Source: Serripes groenlandicus
Taxonomy: Eukaryota; Mollusca; Bivalvia; Cardiida; Cardiidae
Reading direction: 5' to 3'
Length of the DNA: 64,000 bases
NCBI GenBank assembly: GCA_031761405.1
Contig: JASEVX010000011.1
Location: 37,573,048 to 37,637,047 of the forward strand
The position numbers and the translations under genes were made by a program. Each line of letters begins with the position of its first letter. Within the stretch, counting starts at the first letter, position 1. Below, piece by piece: positions 1-10,931 of this stretch. The notes below the pieces were generated by a model. That model searched no databases and was not told where the DNA came from. It saw nothing but the letters and a program-made list of their open reading frames with translations.

Positions 1-53
1 CCTTTTGTTATTTATTTATTACTTGCATTACAATGAATTCACTTGCGTTGCAA

Positions 54-324
54 TGACGTCACATTTGGATGTGTTTACTTCCGGTTGAGAAAATATCATT
101 TTAAAAATAGAAAACGAGTGCAATTACACGCAAATTATCACATATCAGATTCCTTGTTTTCATTCCTTTATCGAGAAGGAATTTAATTTAATTTTTCTCT
201 CTAGTTCTAAGTATTCTTTGATTTGTCAAAACATACGAATATCGTGTTTGTGGGTTTTACCGGTTACGAAATGAATAGGTTACGATAATTTGTCCGTCCA
301 GTAAGACCGGAAGCAAGATGGCCG
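54..324 (+). promoter_or_regulatory. Probable promoter of ZNHIT2 (left unit)
   Basis: A palindromic CRE (TGACGTCA, 54-61), an ETS-type site ACTTCCGG (77-84), a second ETS site ACCGGAAG (306-313) and a YY1-like AAGATGGC (315-322) occur together, as in many animal housekeeping promoters. A donor-like GTAAGA follows at 367 and an acceptor CCCTAG ends at 1196, seven bases before the ZNHIT2 start codon. A non-coding first exon spliced to the ATG exon is therefore plausible. This is inference from motifs only. Confidence 0.45.
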
Positions 325-1010
325 AAAAAAAGTGCTATGGGGTTGAGATTTGATATGTAAAAAAAAGTAAGATTGTACTGAATTCTCGTTGTTTTGATCT
401 CGTATGATGTGTTCGTACGGGTAACCTATAGGCGTGCTTCGCTCGAGCCTCCGGCTCGAGCTTTCACAAGTATTAACCTTTTTAAAACTAAAGTGTAATC
501 CTATTCACAAACAATTGTCAATTATTTCATTTAAATCAAGGTTTTATGAAGGTTTTATGATCAATTATAAACTTAGAAATTAGGAATTCAGGTTAAAAAA
601 GGGATATAATCTTTGACCAAATTTAAATAGAATCCAGATTCCTAAATAAGGGAGATAAAATAAAAGTTTCCTTATTGCTTTAACCTTTGTTGGGGGTTTT
701 CAAAAGAAGAAGCGTCTCAGAAGATGTTTGTTTTTAACACACACAACATATATTGTTAAAGTTTGATTAAATTGTGTTTAATGCCGGCTTAAAACATGAG
801 TTATAGCATAGCGTTTACTGGTAAGTTACCATGCAGTACCAGTACTGGTCAAATATCCTGATACAAGTGGATCAGTTGTAATGCTAACCCCAAAATCCTG
901 AGTGCCAAAGAGTTTAAGCCATTATAACCATTTTTAAATGCCTTGGTATGATCCGGCCAAATGTAAAAGACTCAAACACAAACTTCAGATCATTAGTTTG
1001 GTGATTGATT

Positions 1011-1181
1011 AACCCTTTCCCTCATATAGATGCTTTCTGATGCCTCTGCAGCAGAAGGCTTTTTGAAAACATAGTGACAAAAGATGAATTGCTCAAAATT
1101 AGCAATTTCTCCTTTTGCCACAATGTTTTCCACTTTTTGTCATAGGTTATCCATTCAATTATAGAGATTTTCTATCTTTTG
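1011..1181. repeat. TTAA MITE family A, truncated, abutting ZNHIT2 acceptor
   Basis: Begins TTAACCCTTTCCCTCATATAG and keeps the core hairpin, then continues as CACTTTTTGTCATAGG-type interior to about 1181. The right arm is missing. The acceptor CCCTAG follows within 15 bp, so its pyrimidine tract comes largely from the MITE. Confidence 0.75.
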
Positions 1182-1202
1182 TTTTGAAAACCCTAGCTGA
1201 AG

Positions 1203-1410
1203 ATGGGTGCAATTAAATCAGAGATCGTAACAAGCTCAGGAGAAAACGAAGGACCTGAAAGTATAGATAAAATGTGAAAATTAGGCTTGAAAAAGGAATC
1301 CAAGTACACGTGTCTTCGCTGTAATACCCCATACTGTACACTGGACTGTTATAAATCAGACAAACACAGGGACTGTTCTGAGATGTTTTATATAGACTGC
1401 TTTATGGAAG
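1203..1410 (+). pseudogene. ZNHIT2: Left ZNHIT2 exon 1 (HIT zinc finger, with stop)
   Basis: Homologous to 36860-37067. Splice donor GTAAGA at 1411. The reading frame closes at codon 25 (TGA). The remaining cysteines of the finger are still encoded after the stop. Confidence 0.85.
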
Positions 1411-1473
1411 GTAAGATTCTAAGGCAGCCCTGTTGATAAGCGAAGCATTACATATTCCAAGAATCATTCCTTA

Positions 1474-1700
1474 TTAACACTTTCCCCGTATAGACGCTTT
1501 CTGATGCCTCTGCAGCAGACGACTTTTGAAAACATTGTGACAAAAGTAGAAATTGCTCAAAGCAAGCATTTTCCCCTGCCACAATGTTTTCAACTCTTTT
1601 CAATAAGTATATATATACATTTATAGAGCTTTTCCGTGCGTTTGCCTAGGTACTTTCAAAGTCGTCTCATGCAGATTTATTTTATGTGGAAAAGGGTTAA
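1474..1700. repeat. TTAA MITE family A (copy in ZNHIT2 intron 1)
   Basis: Palindromic element flanked by TTAA with CTGCAGCAGACGACTTTTGA arms. Counterpart at about 37131-37354 in the right unit. Confidence 0.8.
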
Positions 1701-2109
1701 TTTTCAAAATGTATTATATAATGACTCGAATGAATTGAGAATATTATTTAAAGTTTGCACGTGGTGAAAATAAGTAATTAAAAACCAATCAGGCCGTTAT
1801 TTTATGGCAGTTTTGGGGCCAATATTCGACCCCATTCTTCATGTTCATGTTTTTTTTTTACCCCAGCCTTAGTAAATTGGTCTCCATATGAAAAAGAAAT
1901 GGAGTCATTTTTTGCTTTTCACATTTTTGAAAGTTGTCAGCAGACATCTGCACAAGTAAAAAAGATAAATAATGATGTTGACATACTTATGAATTTAAAA
2001 TCCCTGCTGAATTCATTTTATCTAATTAAATCTAATTTCCTGATCAGGCATTTCTAGATTTTCTGGCAACCGACTTGTATAAAATAAAATTATGCATCAT
2101 TATTTTTGA

Positions 2110-2245
2110 AAAAACGAGAGCTATTGTCATGACCCTGGCGTCGTCCGCGGCGGCGTGGTCGTCCGGTTAAGGTTTTTTGTTAAGCTCAGCTTTTTTCTGT
2201 TTTCCCTAACAGTCGAGCATCTGTGCCGTATGCGGTGCTCTTGTT
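2110..2245. other. Left-unit-only GC-richer insertion
   Basis: About 130 bp (GTCATGACCCTGGCGTCG onward) are absent at the equivalent right-unit site near 37765. No terminal repeats seen; could be an insertion here or a deletion there. Confidence 0.5.
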
Positions 2246-2841
2246 TCAATCTCTCTCTCGTTCTCATTTTCTTTTTTAGTTTTCTTTGTATTTGTTTGTT
2301 TTTTGTAATAGTTAATTTGCAATCTGTTTGTATTGATTGTATAATCTTCAAATATGGAGGAAATAAAGATAATAATACCCTTTAAATATGACCTTCCACT
2401 CGTCCAAAAACCTTAAAAAAAGTCCTACAGCTAAGAAGATCATGAAATTGACAATCTGAGCGGAATGTGATTGGAACGCTTTGAGAGCGGAACGGAATTT
2501 TGAACTTTGAAAGCAACATTTATAATGAATGAAAATATCCAATCACATGAATGCTTCTCTCATTGAGCTGTTGCAACAATTTACTTGATAATTATTTAAC
2601 AAAACTACTTTTGATCGGGAAAAAAAAGGGTTCCAAGTGAGCTGAAAGATGGAAAAAAGCAATCACAATGATTTGAATGACTGAATGATTTAAGAGCGGA
2701 TCGTGAACGGAACGGAGAAATTTGTCTATTTCATGATGTTCTTTACTGTAGCTGGTAAATAAGGAGAGTCAGGAAATACATCAAGAGTTAATATAGAGCC
2801 ATAAGAGCAATGCTATACCTTTAGAGGTTTAGAAATTAGTC

Positions 2842-3064
2842 TTAACCCTTTCACAGAAATCTGAAGCAGAGGACTTTGAAAATATCTAGGCAAAAATATG
2901 CAAAATCCCTATACATGCTATCAAAGTTAGTGAATATAGTTGAAATCATTATGACAAAAGGAGACATTGCTCATTAAAAGCAATTTCTCATTTTGCCGCA
3001 ATGATTTTAAAAGTCGTCTGCTTCATATACATCAGAATGTATCTTCATGTGGGAAAGGGTTTAT
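2842..3064. repeat. TTAA MITE family A
   Basis: Shares terminal TTAACCCTTTC, internal GCAATTTCTC hairpin and AAAGGGTTTA end. Counterpart about 38381-38612. Confidence 0.72.
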
Positions 3065-3143
3065 TAATATCAATATACTAATATTATTTACTGTTTCAAT
3101 TTATTAGTTTTTGATGATGACCTTTCTCAAGCAGAGGTGCAGT

Positions 3144-3372
3144 TTAACCCTATCCCACATACAGATGCATTCTGATGGATCTGCAGCAGACAACTTTTGA
3201 AAACATTATAGAAAAAGGAGAAATTGCTCATGATGAGCAATTTCTCCTATTGCCACAATGTTTTCAATTCTATTCAATAATCAAACATTCATTTATAGAG
3301 ATCTATGGGGTTTTTACATAGATGTTTTCAATGTCATCTGCTGCAGATTTGTTGTATGTTGGAAAGGGTTAA
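3144..3372. repeat. TTAA MITE family A next to ZNHIT2 exon 2
   Basis: TTAACCCTATCCCACATACAG start, perfect core palindrome TGCTCATGATGAGCA, AAAGGGTTAA end. Its left TTAA is the exact site into which another family A copy inserted in the right unit (38726-38950). Confidence 0.85.
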
Positions 3373-3450
3373 CCTGGATCTTGGTTGTTTGCAGAGTCCT
3401 GGTTTTTACACGATGTTTCCCATTTCACATCCCATGTTTTATCAAATCAG

Positions 3451-3629
3451 GTTTAAAGGACTGTTCAGTGGATCCAGAGGAGAAGAGAAAGGTGGTTGAG
3501 ATGTTATCTAGAGCTGAAAATGACCTTGATCCCAATGACCCTGAAGATATAAATGACCTTGAAGAAAGAATGGAAGACCTTGACCTTGAAAATGATACTG
3601 ATCAAGTGTGGGAAAGGTTAACAGAACAG
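3451..3629 (+). pseudogene. ZNHIT2: Left ZNHIT2 exon 2 (open)
   Basis: 179-nt exon between acceptor ATCAG and donor GTAAGG. It encodes an acidic stretch rich in Asp-Leu-Asp/Glu, ending in VWERLTEQ, a motif conserved at this point of ZNHIT2 proteins. No disruption. Confidence 0.82.
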
Positions 3630-3864
3630 GTAAGGCCTAATCCGGTCCGTGATATACTTTATTCTCTTTTAAACCTTTGGTACATAATCCAAATATGCAG
3701 CAGACGATTTTGAAAACATGTAGATGTAAAATATTTTTAAAAATGAAAGTGTAATTATTGAATAAATTGTTCAAATGAGTAAAAATGCTTGGACTTATCA
3801 AAGGAATAAAGGGGGGAAAATCTGGAATAAAAGATACAGTTTTGGTTTTGTATTCAATTTCTGC

Positions 3865-4119
3865 TTAACCCTTTCCCAAATACAACACATCAAACAACCT
3901 TGAATACCTCTAGGCAAAACATGGTACATTGTAGATCATTATTAAGGAAAGACAGATTATTGAATATAATGAAGAGTTTATATGTCTCTGATATAATTGA
4001 AAACATTTTAACAAAAGAAGAAATGCTCATCCCGAGCAATTTCGACTTTTTCCAAAATATATTTTAAAGTTTGCTGTCATTAATGTGTCAAAATGCATCT
4101 GCAAGTGGGAAAAGGCTAA
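3865..4119. repeat. TTAA MITE family A, diverged
   Basis: Terminal TTAACCCTTTCCC and GTGGGAAAAGG remain; interior diverged. The right unit has lost most of it near 39480. Confidence 0.6.
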
Positions 4120-4389
4120 ACTCTTCCTGTTAATTTGCATCATTTTTGATATGTCATTGGATAGGTTTTAAAATTACTTGTTGTAGTTACAGATTGAGAC
4201 TATGATAACTGTCTTTTCCCATAGTTATGGTTGTCAATGTTGTCACATTACACACATACACACATTTTTATACAATCACTGTCAATCACATGCATATTAA
4301 TAATAGTATGACCAATGGTGAATCTTTACTTGAAATAAGATTTACTTACAGTTTGGGCTATAAACATTGTTTTTTTTCTTCTTAGAAAT

Positions 4390-4666
4390 GTCAACGCATT
4401 TCTTTGTGTTTCGTTTTCAACAAGGTTCAATATCAAGCACATTGTATGTTTGTGGATGTATTTGTATGTGTGTACGTATATGTATTCATGTATGCAAGTT
4501 TGTACACTCACATTCAAAGCATCTCACAATTCCTTACCACACATTTGTTCATGAATAATATAATGGTTTTTTTTGTCACACACCTGTTTTATGTTTGTAT
4601 TGATTTGTCTTTGTATGTGTATGACACTCTCCGTTAATGGATGCAATAAAGAACTACTACTACTAC
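4390..4666 (+). repeat. 3' end of a retroelement with (ACT)n tail
   Basis: Ends CAATAAAGAACTACTACTAC, a poly(A)-like signal followed by a short tandem tail, typical of CR1/L2-type LINE or SINE 3' ends. No coding sequence kept. Counterpart about 40570-40860. Confidence 0.45.
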
Positions 4667-4802
4667 CTATAAAAATAAATTTTGAAATATGTATACAGGT
4701 TAATGAAAAGACATTGGTAATACATGTAAAATAACTAACTTAAAACTAAACTAAATGAGAGGAAATGCAATGTGAAGGAAGTAAAGATCCATTACTCTGC
4801 CA

Positions 4803-5043
4803 TTAACCCTTTCCCTCATATAGACGCTTTCTGACGCCTCTGCAGCAGACGACTTTGAACGTATTTTGTCAAAACATAGAACATCTCCATAATTGAATGG
4901 ATAACCTATGACAAAAAGTGGAAAACATTGTGGCAAAAGTAGAAATTGCACGTTTTGTGCAATTTCTTCTTTTGTCACTATGTTTTCAAAAAGCCGTCTG
5001 CTGCAGAGGCATCAGAAAGCATCTATATGAGGGAAAGGGTTAA
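4803..5043. repeat. TTAA MITE family A, full length
   Basis: About 240 bp, near-complete inverted arms (CTGACGCCTCTGCAGCAGAC against GTCTGCTGCAGAGGCATCAG) flanked by TTAA. Good representative of the family. Counterpart 41083-41313. Confidence 0.88.
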
Positions 5044-5263
5044 TGTTTTCAGTTATTTCCTCTTTTTATGTTTCAAGCTTGGTCATCATAAATTAATGTA
5101 AACTTAATATTTCAGGTAAGTTTCCAAATCTTTTTATAAGACTTTGAAAAGGATTGTTATTTTAATCATAACAATATAGCAAAATTTGCAACCTGTATTT
5201 AAAGAAATAAGTATGAATTCTTTGATATATCTGTAACTTTTTATTTCTCACATTATTTCTCAG

Positions 5264-6076
5264 GAAAAAAAAGATTTTGAGCACATGATATCTGATGGCC
5301 GTCTTGGTAACCTAGTGGAAGTTTGGACACCATGGTGGAAGCAGAATGTACCAGATGTCATAGAAACAGATACAGCAGAAGACACAAGCATTAGACCATG
5401 TGTTAAGTCTAACATACCTAATCTTTCTGACCTTATAAAGGCAAAACCCTCATCTGACACAAGATACAATCTCTTCAATATACTCTATGCATATATCTAT
5501 GTGTGTCGACTGCATAATGGAGACAAAGTTACCATGGCAACCGACAGTGCAGATGACCTCATTAATATATCTACCGTTCTGGGTCAAGGTCAATGTTTTG
5601 GATATGTGCATGATGCAATGCAGTCATGTTTCAGTAAATTGCAAGATAAACAATTAAGATTTGACTCCAATATAGAACAGAATATTTCCGTGATCAACGA
5701 TATATTGAGTATTATATCATGCCCTCTAAAGGATGATCCTTTGAGATTTATTCTCATGGCGTTGTCCGACCTGTGTGAAGTACTTAAAATTGCCTACAAA
5801 TCTCGGACAAAACTCAAGCAAAAGTCTAAAGTTAAAGGAAGGGAAAAGTTGACAGACAAAAAGGTTATGTTTCAGTGCAAGAAAAAGTGTGAATTCGTGT
5901 TAAGCTGGGCACAGAGCTACGGAATGTCTATGTACAGCTTGGTACCCGAGTTAAACCTGGAATACTCTCTGATGAAAAGTGACCTTGACCTTTTCAATAC
6001 GACGAAGAGTGAGTTGGAGGTTAACTGGGGAGGCCATTTAAAACCAAAGAAAAAATCACTTGTAGAGGAGCTGTAG
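5264..6076 (+). pseudogene. ZNHIT2: Left ZNHIT2 exon 3 (open)
   Basis: Final exon, 270 codons plus stop TAG at 6074-6076, starting EKKDFEHM after acceptor TTTCTCAG. The WTPWW motif typical of ZNHIT2 is near its start. It is two codons shorter than the right copy. About 20 of about 31 substitutions against the right copy change an amino acid. Confidence 0.85.
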
Positions 6077-6248
6077 TCTTTCTTGAAGGTTTTCAAGGGA
6101 GACAACTTTTTCAGATGTCTAGATAAGGAGTAAAGTGATCTTTTCCCTTCATACTATCTCTCTTATTTCCAAAGTAAACCCTATGCAGTGGGTACTCAAA
6201 ATATTTGTCTCATTGAGACTTTTCTTGTGAAAATTCACAACATAGTGT

Positions 6249-6425
6249 TTAACCCTTTCCCTCTTACAACAATTATGTTGCAAACCAACTCAAAAACATC
6301 TGGTAATAAATATGGTGAACCTCTATAATTAAAAGTTAAATCATTGAATAGAGTTGAAAACATTTTAGCAAAAGTCATCTCCTGCAAAGTTGTCAGGAAT
6401 TGTCTGTATGTAGGCAAAGGCTTAA
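6249..6425. repeat. TTAA MITE family A, short variant in ZNHIT2 3' UTR
   Basis: TTAACCCTTTCCCTCTTAC start and GGCAAAGGCTTAA end; 177 bp with internal deletion. Counterpart 42524-42700. Confidence 0.65.
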
Positions 6426-6431
6426 GGGTCA

Positions 6432-6437
6432 AATAAA
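6432..6437 (+). terminator. Candidate poly(A) signal AATAAA, left ZNHIT2
   Basis: AATAAA lies about 356 nt after the ZNHIT2 stop and is conserved in the right unit at 42707-42712. A TTAA-flanked MITE (6249-6425) lies between the stop and the signal. Confidence 0.35.
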
Positions 6438-6911
6438 GATGTTTATAGCATGAATTGCGCCACTTATCTAATACTCTGTTTTTGAAACTATTAAAGAGAA
6501 CAAGAAAAAAAAAATCCCATTACAATTTTCTTCCCATAAATGTTAATAATAGCCGAGACCTTTTGTGCAACGAAACATTCTGTATACAATGTATATGAAC
6601 TTAAAACTATGCTTCAGTCTAAATAATAAACGATACATTTGTCATAAACTACTATATTTGCCTATTTTTATTACATTTATCCTGATACAGGCAACTATAG
6701 ACACAGTCTTTTCTACTCTCTATCATAATCATATTTCAAATATTCAAGATGTTTTAATTTATCCTATTTAAGGATAAAGTTGGTAAACAATCTGCCCAGA
6801 GCTATCTCTTTGGATAACCAAAATATAACTGAGTTACCCAACGTCTATTAAACATAGTTGTGGCAAGGATCTGTATTCACTTTCCATTATTGTGTCGCCT
6901 TCCTTGTTTTT

Positions 6912-7572
6912 AGCTCACCTGTGCACGAAGTGTTCAAGGTGAGTTATTGTGATCGCCCTATGTCCGGCGTCCGGCGTGCGTCGGCCGTCAACATTTTCTC
7001 CCCTGTAACCGGTGGGTCAATTGAGATGAAACTTCACAGAAAGCATCCTCTCAATGTTCTCACCAGAATTCCTTAAACATTTTCAAATAATTTTGTAGAA
7101 ATGTTCCTTAAGTGACCCACTATCAGATTCCTTCAAGCCATGTTGATTGGTAGAAAAACATGGCCGTCAGGGGGTGGGGCTATTTTGACTTATATGGCTA
7201 TAGTGAAAACTTAAAAAATCTTCTTCTCTGAAAGTGTCAGGCCGATTGTCAAATAATTTTGTAGAAATGTTCCTTAAGTGACCCTCTATCAGATTCCTTC
7301 AGGCCATTTTGATTGGTCGAAAAACATGGTCGCCAGTGGGCGGGGCTATTTTGCATTATATGGCTATAGTGAAAACTTTCTCCTCCAAAAGTGTCTGGCC
7401 GATTTTCAAATAATGTTGTAGAAATGTTCCTAGGGTGACCCTCTATCAGATTCCTTCAAGCCAAGTTGATTGGTCGGAAACTATGGCTGCCGGAGGGAGG
7501 GGCTTATATAGCTAAAGTGGGAAAAACAATCAGATGAGCGATTCCAGGGCCATCATGGCCCTCTTGTTTTTT
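6912..7572 (+). repeat. AGCTCACCTG...CCCTCTTGTT repeat (left unit only)
   Basis: Starts AGCTCACCTGTGCACGAAG and ends GGCCATCATGGCCCTCTTG plus T-rich tail. Interior has about three 165-bp tandem units with AGAAATGTTCCT and GATTCCTTCA. The right unit has the uninterrupted site near 43190-43210. Confidence 0.75.
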
Positions 7573-7802
7573 GTAGCTGGTGTTTTACGCCGTTTTCAAC
7601 ATTTCAGCTATATCACGCCGACAGTACACTTATTCATGATCCCTGGGTAAACAAACCAGTACTAGGCTAGGAATTGTGCTTTGTCCAAGTGCACTCAACG
7701 ATGAACACAACTCCTGATTGGGGATCGACCAGGTATACGATATACGGTCGTATGCTTGGTTCCAAATCCCCGACGCTTACCACTAGGCCAAGGTGGATTC
7801 CT
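7568..7802 (-). repeat. tRNA-derived SINE, type 1
   Basis: On the minus strand a tRNA-like head (A box GGCCTAGTGGTAAGCGTCGG, B box near GGTCGATCCCC) leads into a body with CAGGGATCATGAATAAG and a tail ending GAAAACGGCGTAAAACACCA. Counterpart 43212-43440. Confidence 0.78.
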
Positions 7803-8629
7803 TGCCTTCCTTGGTAGTAGCACAGAAAGGGATAAATCTGTGTCCATTACACTTTTACTAACTGACATATTGGTTGACAACACATGTGTTACTTTGAGCT
7901 CGCTGCTATTGTTTAATATGTCGGGCCCCGTAAGCTCAGTTTGTAGGGACTTCGGATGTCAATCCAGCTTGGCAAGCATTCTTTCCGGCATTAGAAAAAA
8001 GTAAATGACAGACTTTAGTCATCTTTGTCCAATGGGCTAACTGGAAAAAAATCAATTTGCTTGTAAATCTGTTTGTTGTGTGGGTTATTGGTGTCAGAAA
8101 GCCATGAAACACATGGTTAAAAAAAACTGGTCACCGTGATATGACCTGCAAAATAGTTGAAAACGGCTTTAAAGTTGCCTCATTTTCCATTGGTATGTAA
8201 TGCATATAAACGTTAGATGTATGCAAAGGGATACATAAGAGGCTGAACTCATTTTAAGAGAGGATATTTTACCAGAACAAAGTAAAATTTACATTAAACA
8301 ACATTATTACATAACAGATAATATCTAAGGTTTCCTCAGATTCATTAACGGCGTCCCTTTTCTAATAGAACTTTCATTATCTGCCATTACATTACATGTG
8401 TATAAATCGTGACGTATCTACTGACAAAAACAAAGCAATACGTATAGTCTTACTTAATATAATACATACATGTAGCTCTAGATAAGGGGGCGTAATTTCA
8501 TGTTATGATATCTTTATTGGATTAGGAGCACGTGTATCTCGGTCGATAGCGACGTGGTATATCTGGAAAAGCAGCCGTTGCTTGGAAAATGCTTAAGTTA
8601 AGCGATGGAATACAAGGTTACGTGAACTG

Positions 8630-8692
8630 GCCGCCGTGATATGACTGAACGATTGTTGAAAATGGCGTTTAACCTCAATCAATCAACTTATA
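8630..8692 (+). repeat. SINE 3' tail fragment
   Basis: GCCGCCGTGATATGACTGAAC, then TTGAAAATGGCGTTTAACC and (AATC)n: the conserved tail shared by the SINE families here, without a head. Confidence 0.6.
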
Positions 8693-8727
8693 AGATTTCT
8701 AAAACCTTAACAGTTGTGGTATATTGT

Positions 8728-8906
8728 CATTAAAATTGTCCCACATTTAGACGCCTTCTGACGCATCTGCAACAGACTGCTTTTGAAATCAATGTGGCAA
8801 AAGGAGAAACTATTTCAACTCTTTCCAATAATCATACATGTATCATTTAAAGAGATTAATAATGTTTAAGTCGTCTGCAGATATAGTGTATGTGGGAATG
8901 GGTAAA
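8728..8906. repeat. TTAA MITE family A, degenerate (left unit only)
   Basis: Arms GACGCCTTCTGACGCATCTG and AAGTCGTCTGCAG are recognisable; ends are eroded. Lies inside the segment missing from the right unit. Confidence 0.5.
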
Positions 8907-8952
8907 TGGGTAATAATAGAGCAAGAATCTTCTCAAGACTCTCTGATAATAT

Positions 8953-10184
8953 TTAACCCTTTCCCACTTACAGCACATATGCAGCAGACGACTTTGAAAT
9001 AATTCATATGCCAAAACATGAAAAATCTATATAAATGAAAGTATAATTACTGAAAAAACTTAAAAACATTTTTGGAAAAGGTGAAATTGCTCGTTTTGAG
9101 CAATTCTCTTTTTATACGCCGCCGGAGGCGGTCGTATATTGGCGTCATCTTCCCCGTCCGTACGTCCGTACCTCCATTTCTTGTGAACGCAACTCCTCCT
9201 ACGTTTCTGACCGTATCTTTTCAAAGCTTGGTCAATGTCATAACTATAATGTGTAGATGTGCATGAAGCTGCGATTTTCCGGTTCACTGATATTTGCAAG
9301 CTTTATGTCCCTTGGAACTTAGTCTCTGTAGATGATTGATATTGCAGCCTTGTGAACGCAACTCCTCCTATGTTTCTGACCGAATCTTTTCGAAACTTGG
9401 TCAATGTCATGACTATAATGGGTAGATGTGCATGATTTTCCGGTTCATTGATTTTTGCAAGATTTATGTCCCTTGTAACTTAGTCTCTGTAGCTGATTGA
9501 TATTGCGGCTTGTGAACGCAACTCTTTCTACGTTTCTGACTGAATCTTTTCAAAATTTGGTCAATATCATTACTATAATGGGTAGATGTGCATGAAGCGG
9601 GGATTTTCCGGTTCAGCGAATTTTGCAATAGTTATGCCTTTCGAAACTTGGTCTCTATAGCATATTCAATTGAGAACGCAACTCAAGTTTCCAAACAGGT
9701 AGAAGTGCATAAAGCAGGGATTATTCGGTAGAGTGATTTTTGCAAGAGTTATGCTCAGAAGGAAAAAAGGATACATATCGACACTGCCATTTTACCTACT
9801 TTCATATCGTAAGCCTCTATAGGGTTATATCTCTGTTTATATGTATCCTATTTCCTTCCTGACTGAACTAATTTGTTTAATGGGACATTAAGCTCCAACA
9901 ATCCAATCCAATACTTTGTTTGCTGTTTCTTTTCTATTAAATGATTGTTTTACCATAATGGTAGTTTTGTGAAATTACCATTTTTCGGTTCTGCCATTTT
10001 GATAGAGATTCCAATGGTAGTTTTGTGATACATGTTAAAAGCAATAATTAAAAGGACCAATCTTGATCTTTATATTTTGTGGCGGCGTATATTGTGGCGG
10101 CACTGGCACTCTTGTTGTCACAATGTTTTCCAAAGTCGTCTGCTGTATATGCGTCAAAATGCGTCTACAGGTGGAGAAGGGTTG
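8953..10184. repeat. TTAA MITE family A split by a 1-kb insertion
   Basis: Left arm (8953-9106, TTAACCCTTTCCCACTTAC) and right arm (10115-10184, TCACAATGTTTTCC and CAAAGTCGTCTGC) belong to one element interrupted by the repeat at 9107-10114. Confidence 0.65.
9107..10114 (+). repeat. ATACGCCGCC...GGCACTCTTGTT repeat with 160-bp internal units
   Basis: Begins ATACGCCGCCGGAGGCGG, contains about 3.5 tandem units starting TTGTGAACGCAACTCCTCC at 9181, 9351, 9509 and 9670, and ends GGCGGCACTGGCACTCTTG. The insertion lies in the core of a family A MITE. Identity with a named family not assigned. Confidence 0.65.
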
Positions 10185-10594
10185 AGTAAATGTATGAAAT
10201 ATATATATCCCCAAAAAAGGGGAGGCAACGTCACAGATTATACTTGTTCGCTAGCGTGATAAAATGTTGCCATCTTTGTTCAATACTTGAAAAAAAAACC
10301 TGTTGGATAGTTTAACCATATAACTGATAAGAAAGCTTTTTAGAGTTGTTAACTTTGTTTACCTCTAAAACATTTGAAAAAGGGTTAAGCATTTCGAAAA
10401 TAGATAGAATAGTTTAAATACGGAGTTAAAAACATTTTCAGAAAAATTGTTTTGTTTGCAGCACCACTCACTTTTACTAAATATTTTAAAAAGTCAAAAA
10501 GACTTGAAAGTATTGTTATGCCTTTTGAGGTTTCAAAAAATTTCTGTTTAAGGGAAAGGATTAAATAAAATAAATCCTTTTGCCTACATTATGT

Positions 10595-10829
10595 TTAACC
10601 CTTTCCCACTTGCAGACGCTTTTGACACATCTGCAGCAAACGATTCTTGAAAACACTGTGTAAAAAGCAGAAATTGCTCATGATGAGCAATTTCTCATTT
10701 GTTTCACAATGTTTGCCGCTTTATTCAATAATAATCTTTCCCTGAAAGAGAGTTTCTAGATTCTGGCCGCCTTGTGGTCAAATTCGTCTGCTGACGATTT
10801 GTTGTACAGTGTGGGCTGGAAAAGGTTAA
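10595..10829. repeat. TTAA MITE family A
   Basis: TTAACCCTTTCCCACTTGC start, core hairpin TGCTCATGATGAGCA, AAAGGTTAA end. Counterpart 44461-44695. Confidence 0.75.
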
Positions 10830-10931
10830 CAACGATTGAACGAGTTTTCTTTATTTCTCAAGAGTACACTTGTCTTGGCTTTTGAGTTTAATGCCAAGTT
10901 TTGCATTAGATCACGTTATCTTGAAAAGGGG

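Larger units (their letters stand above)
1203..6076 (+). pseudogene. ZNHIT2: ZNHIT2, left copy, disabled in exon 1
   Basis: Three coding exons, 1203-1410, 3451-3629 and 5264-6076, keep the same phases and GT-AG borders as the intact copy at 36860-42351. In exon 1 codon 25 is TGA (1275-1277) where the intact copy has TGC for the first zinc-ligand cysteine. Codon 28 is GGC (Gly) instead of the second cysteine TGC. Pro38 is Leu in the CPRC knuckle and Lys64 is Ile. Exons 2 and 3 have no stop or frameshift. Initiation further down, for example at Met61, would give a protein lacking most of the HIT zinc finger but keeping the C-terminal region. I read it as a recent pseudogene or a null allele; a short N-terminally truncated product cannot be excluded. 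Confidence 0.85.

Noticed and set aside
441..461. GCTCGAGCC-TCC-GGCTCGAGC inverted repeat as a regulatory site
   Set aside because: Perfect only in the left unit (one mismatch on the right) and no known factor or nearby evidence supports a function.
2155..2385. 76-codon hydrophobic frame in ZNHIT2 intron 1
   Set aside because: Half lies in a left-unit-only insertion and the frame is absent from the right unit.
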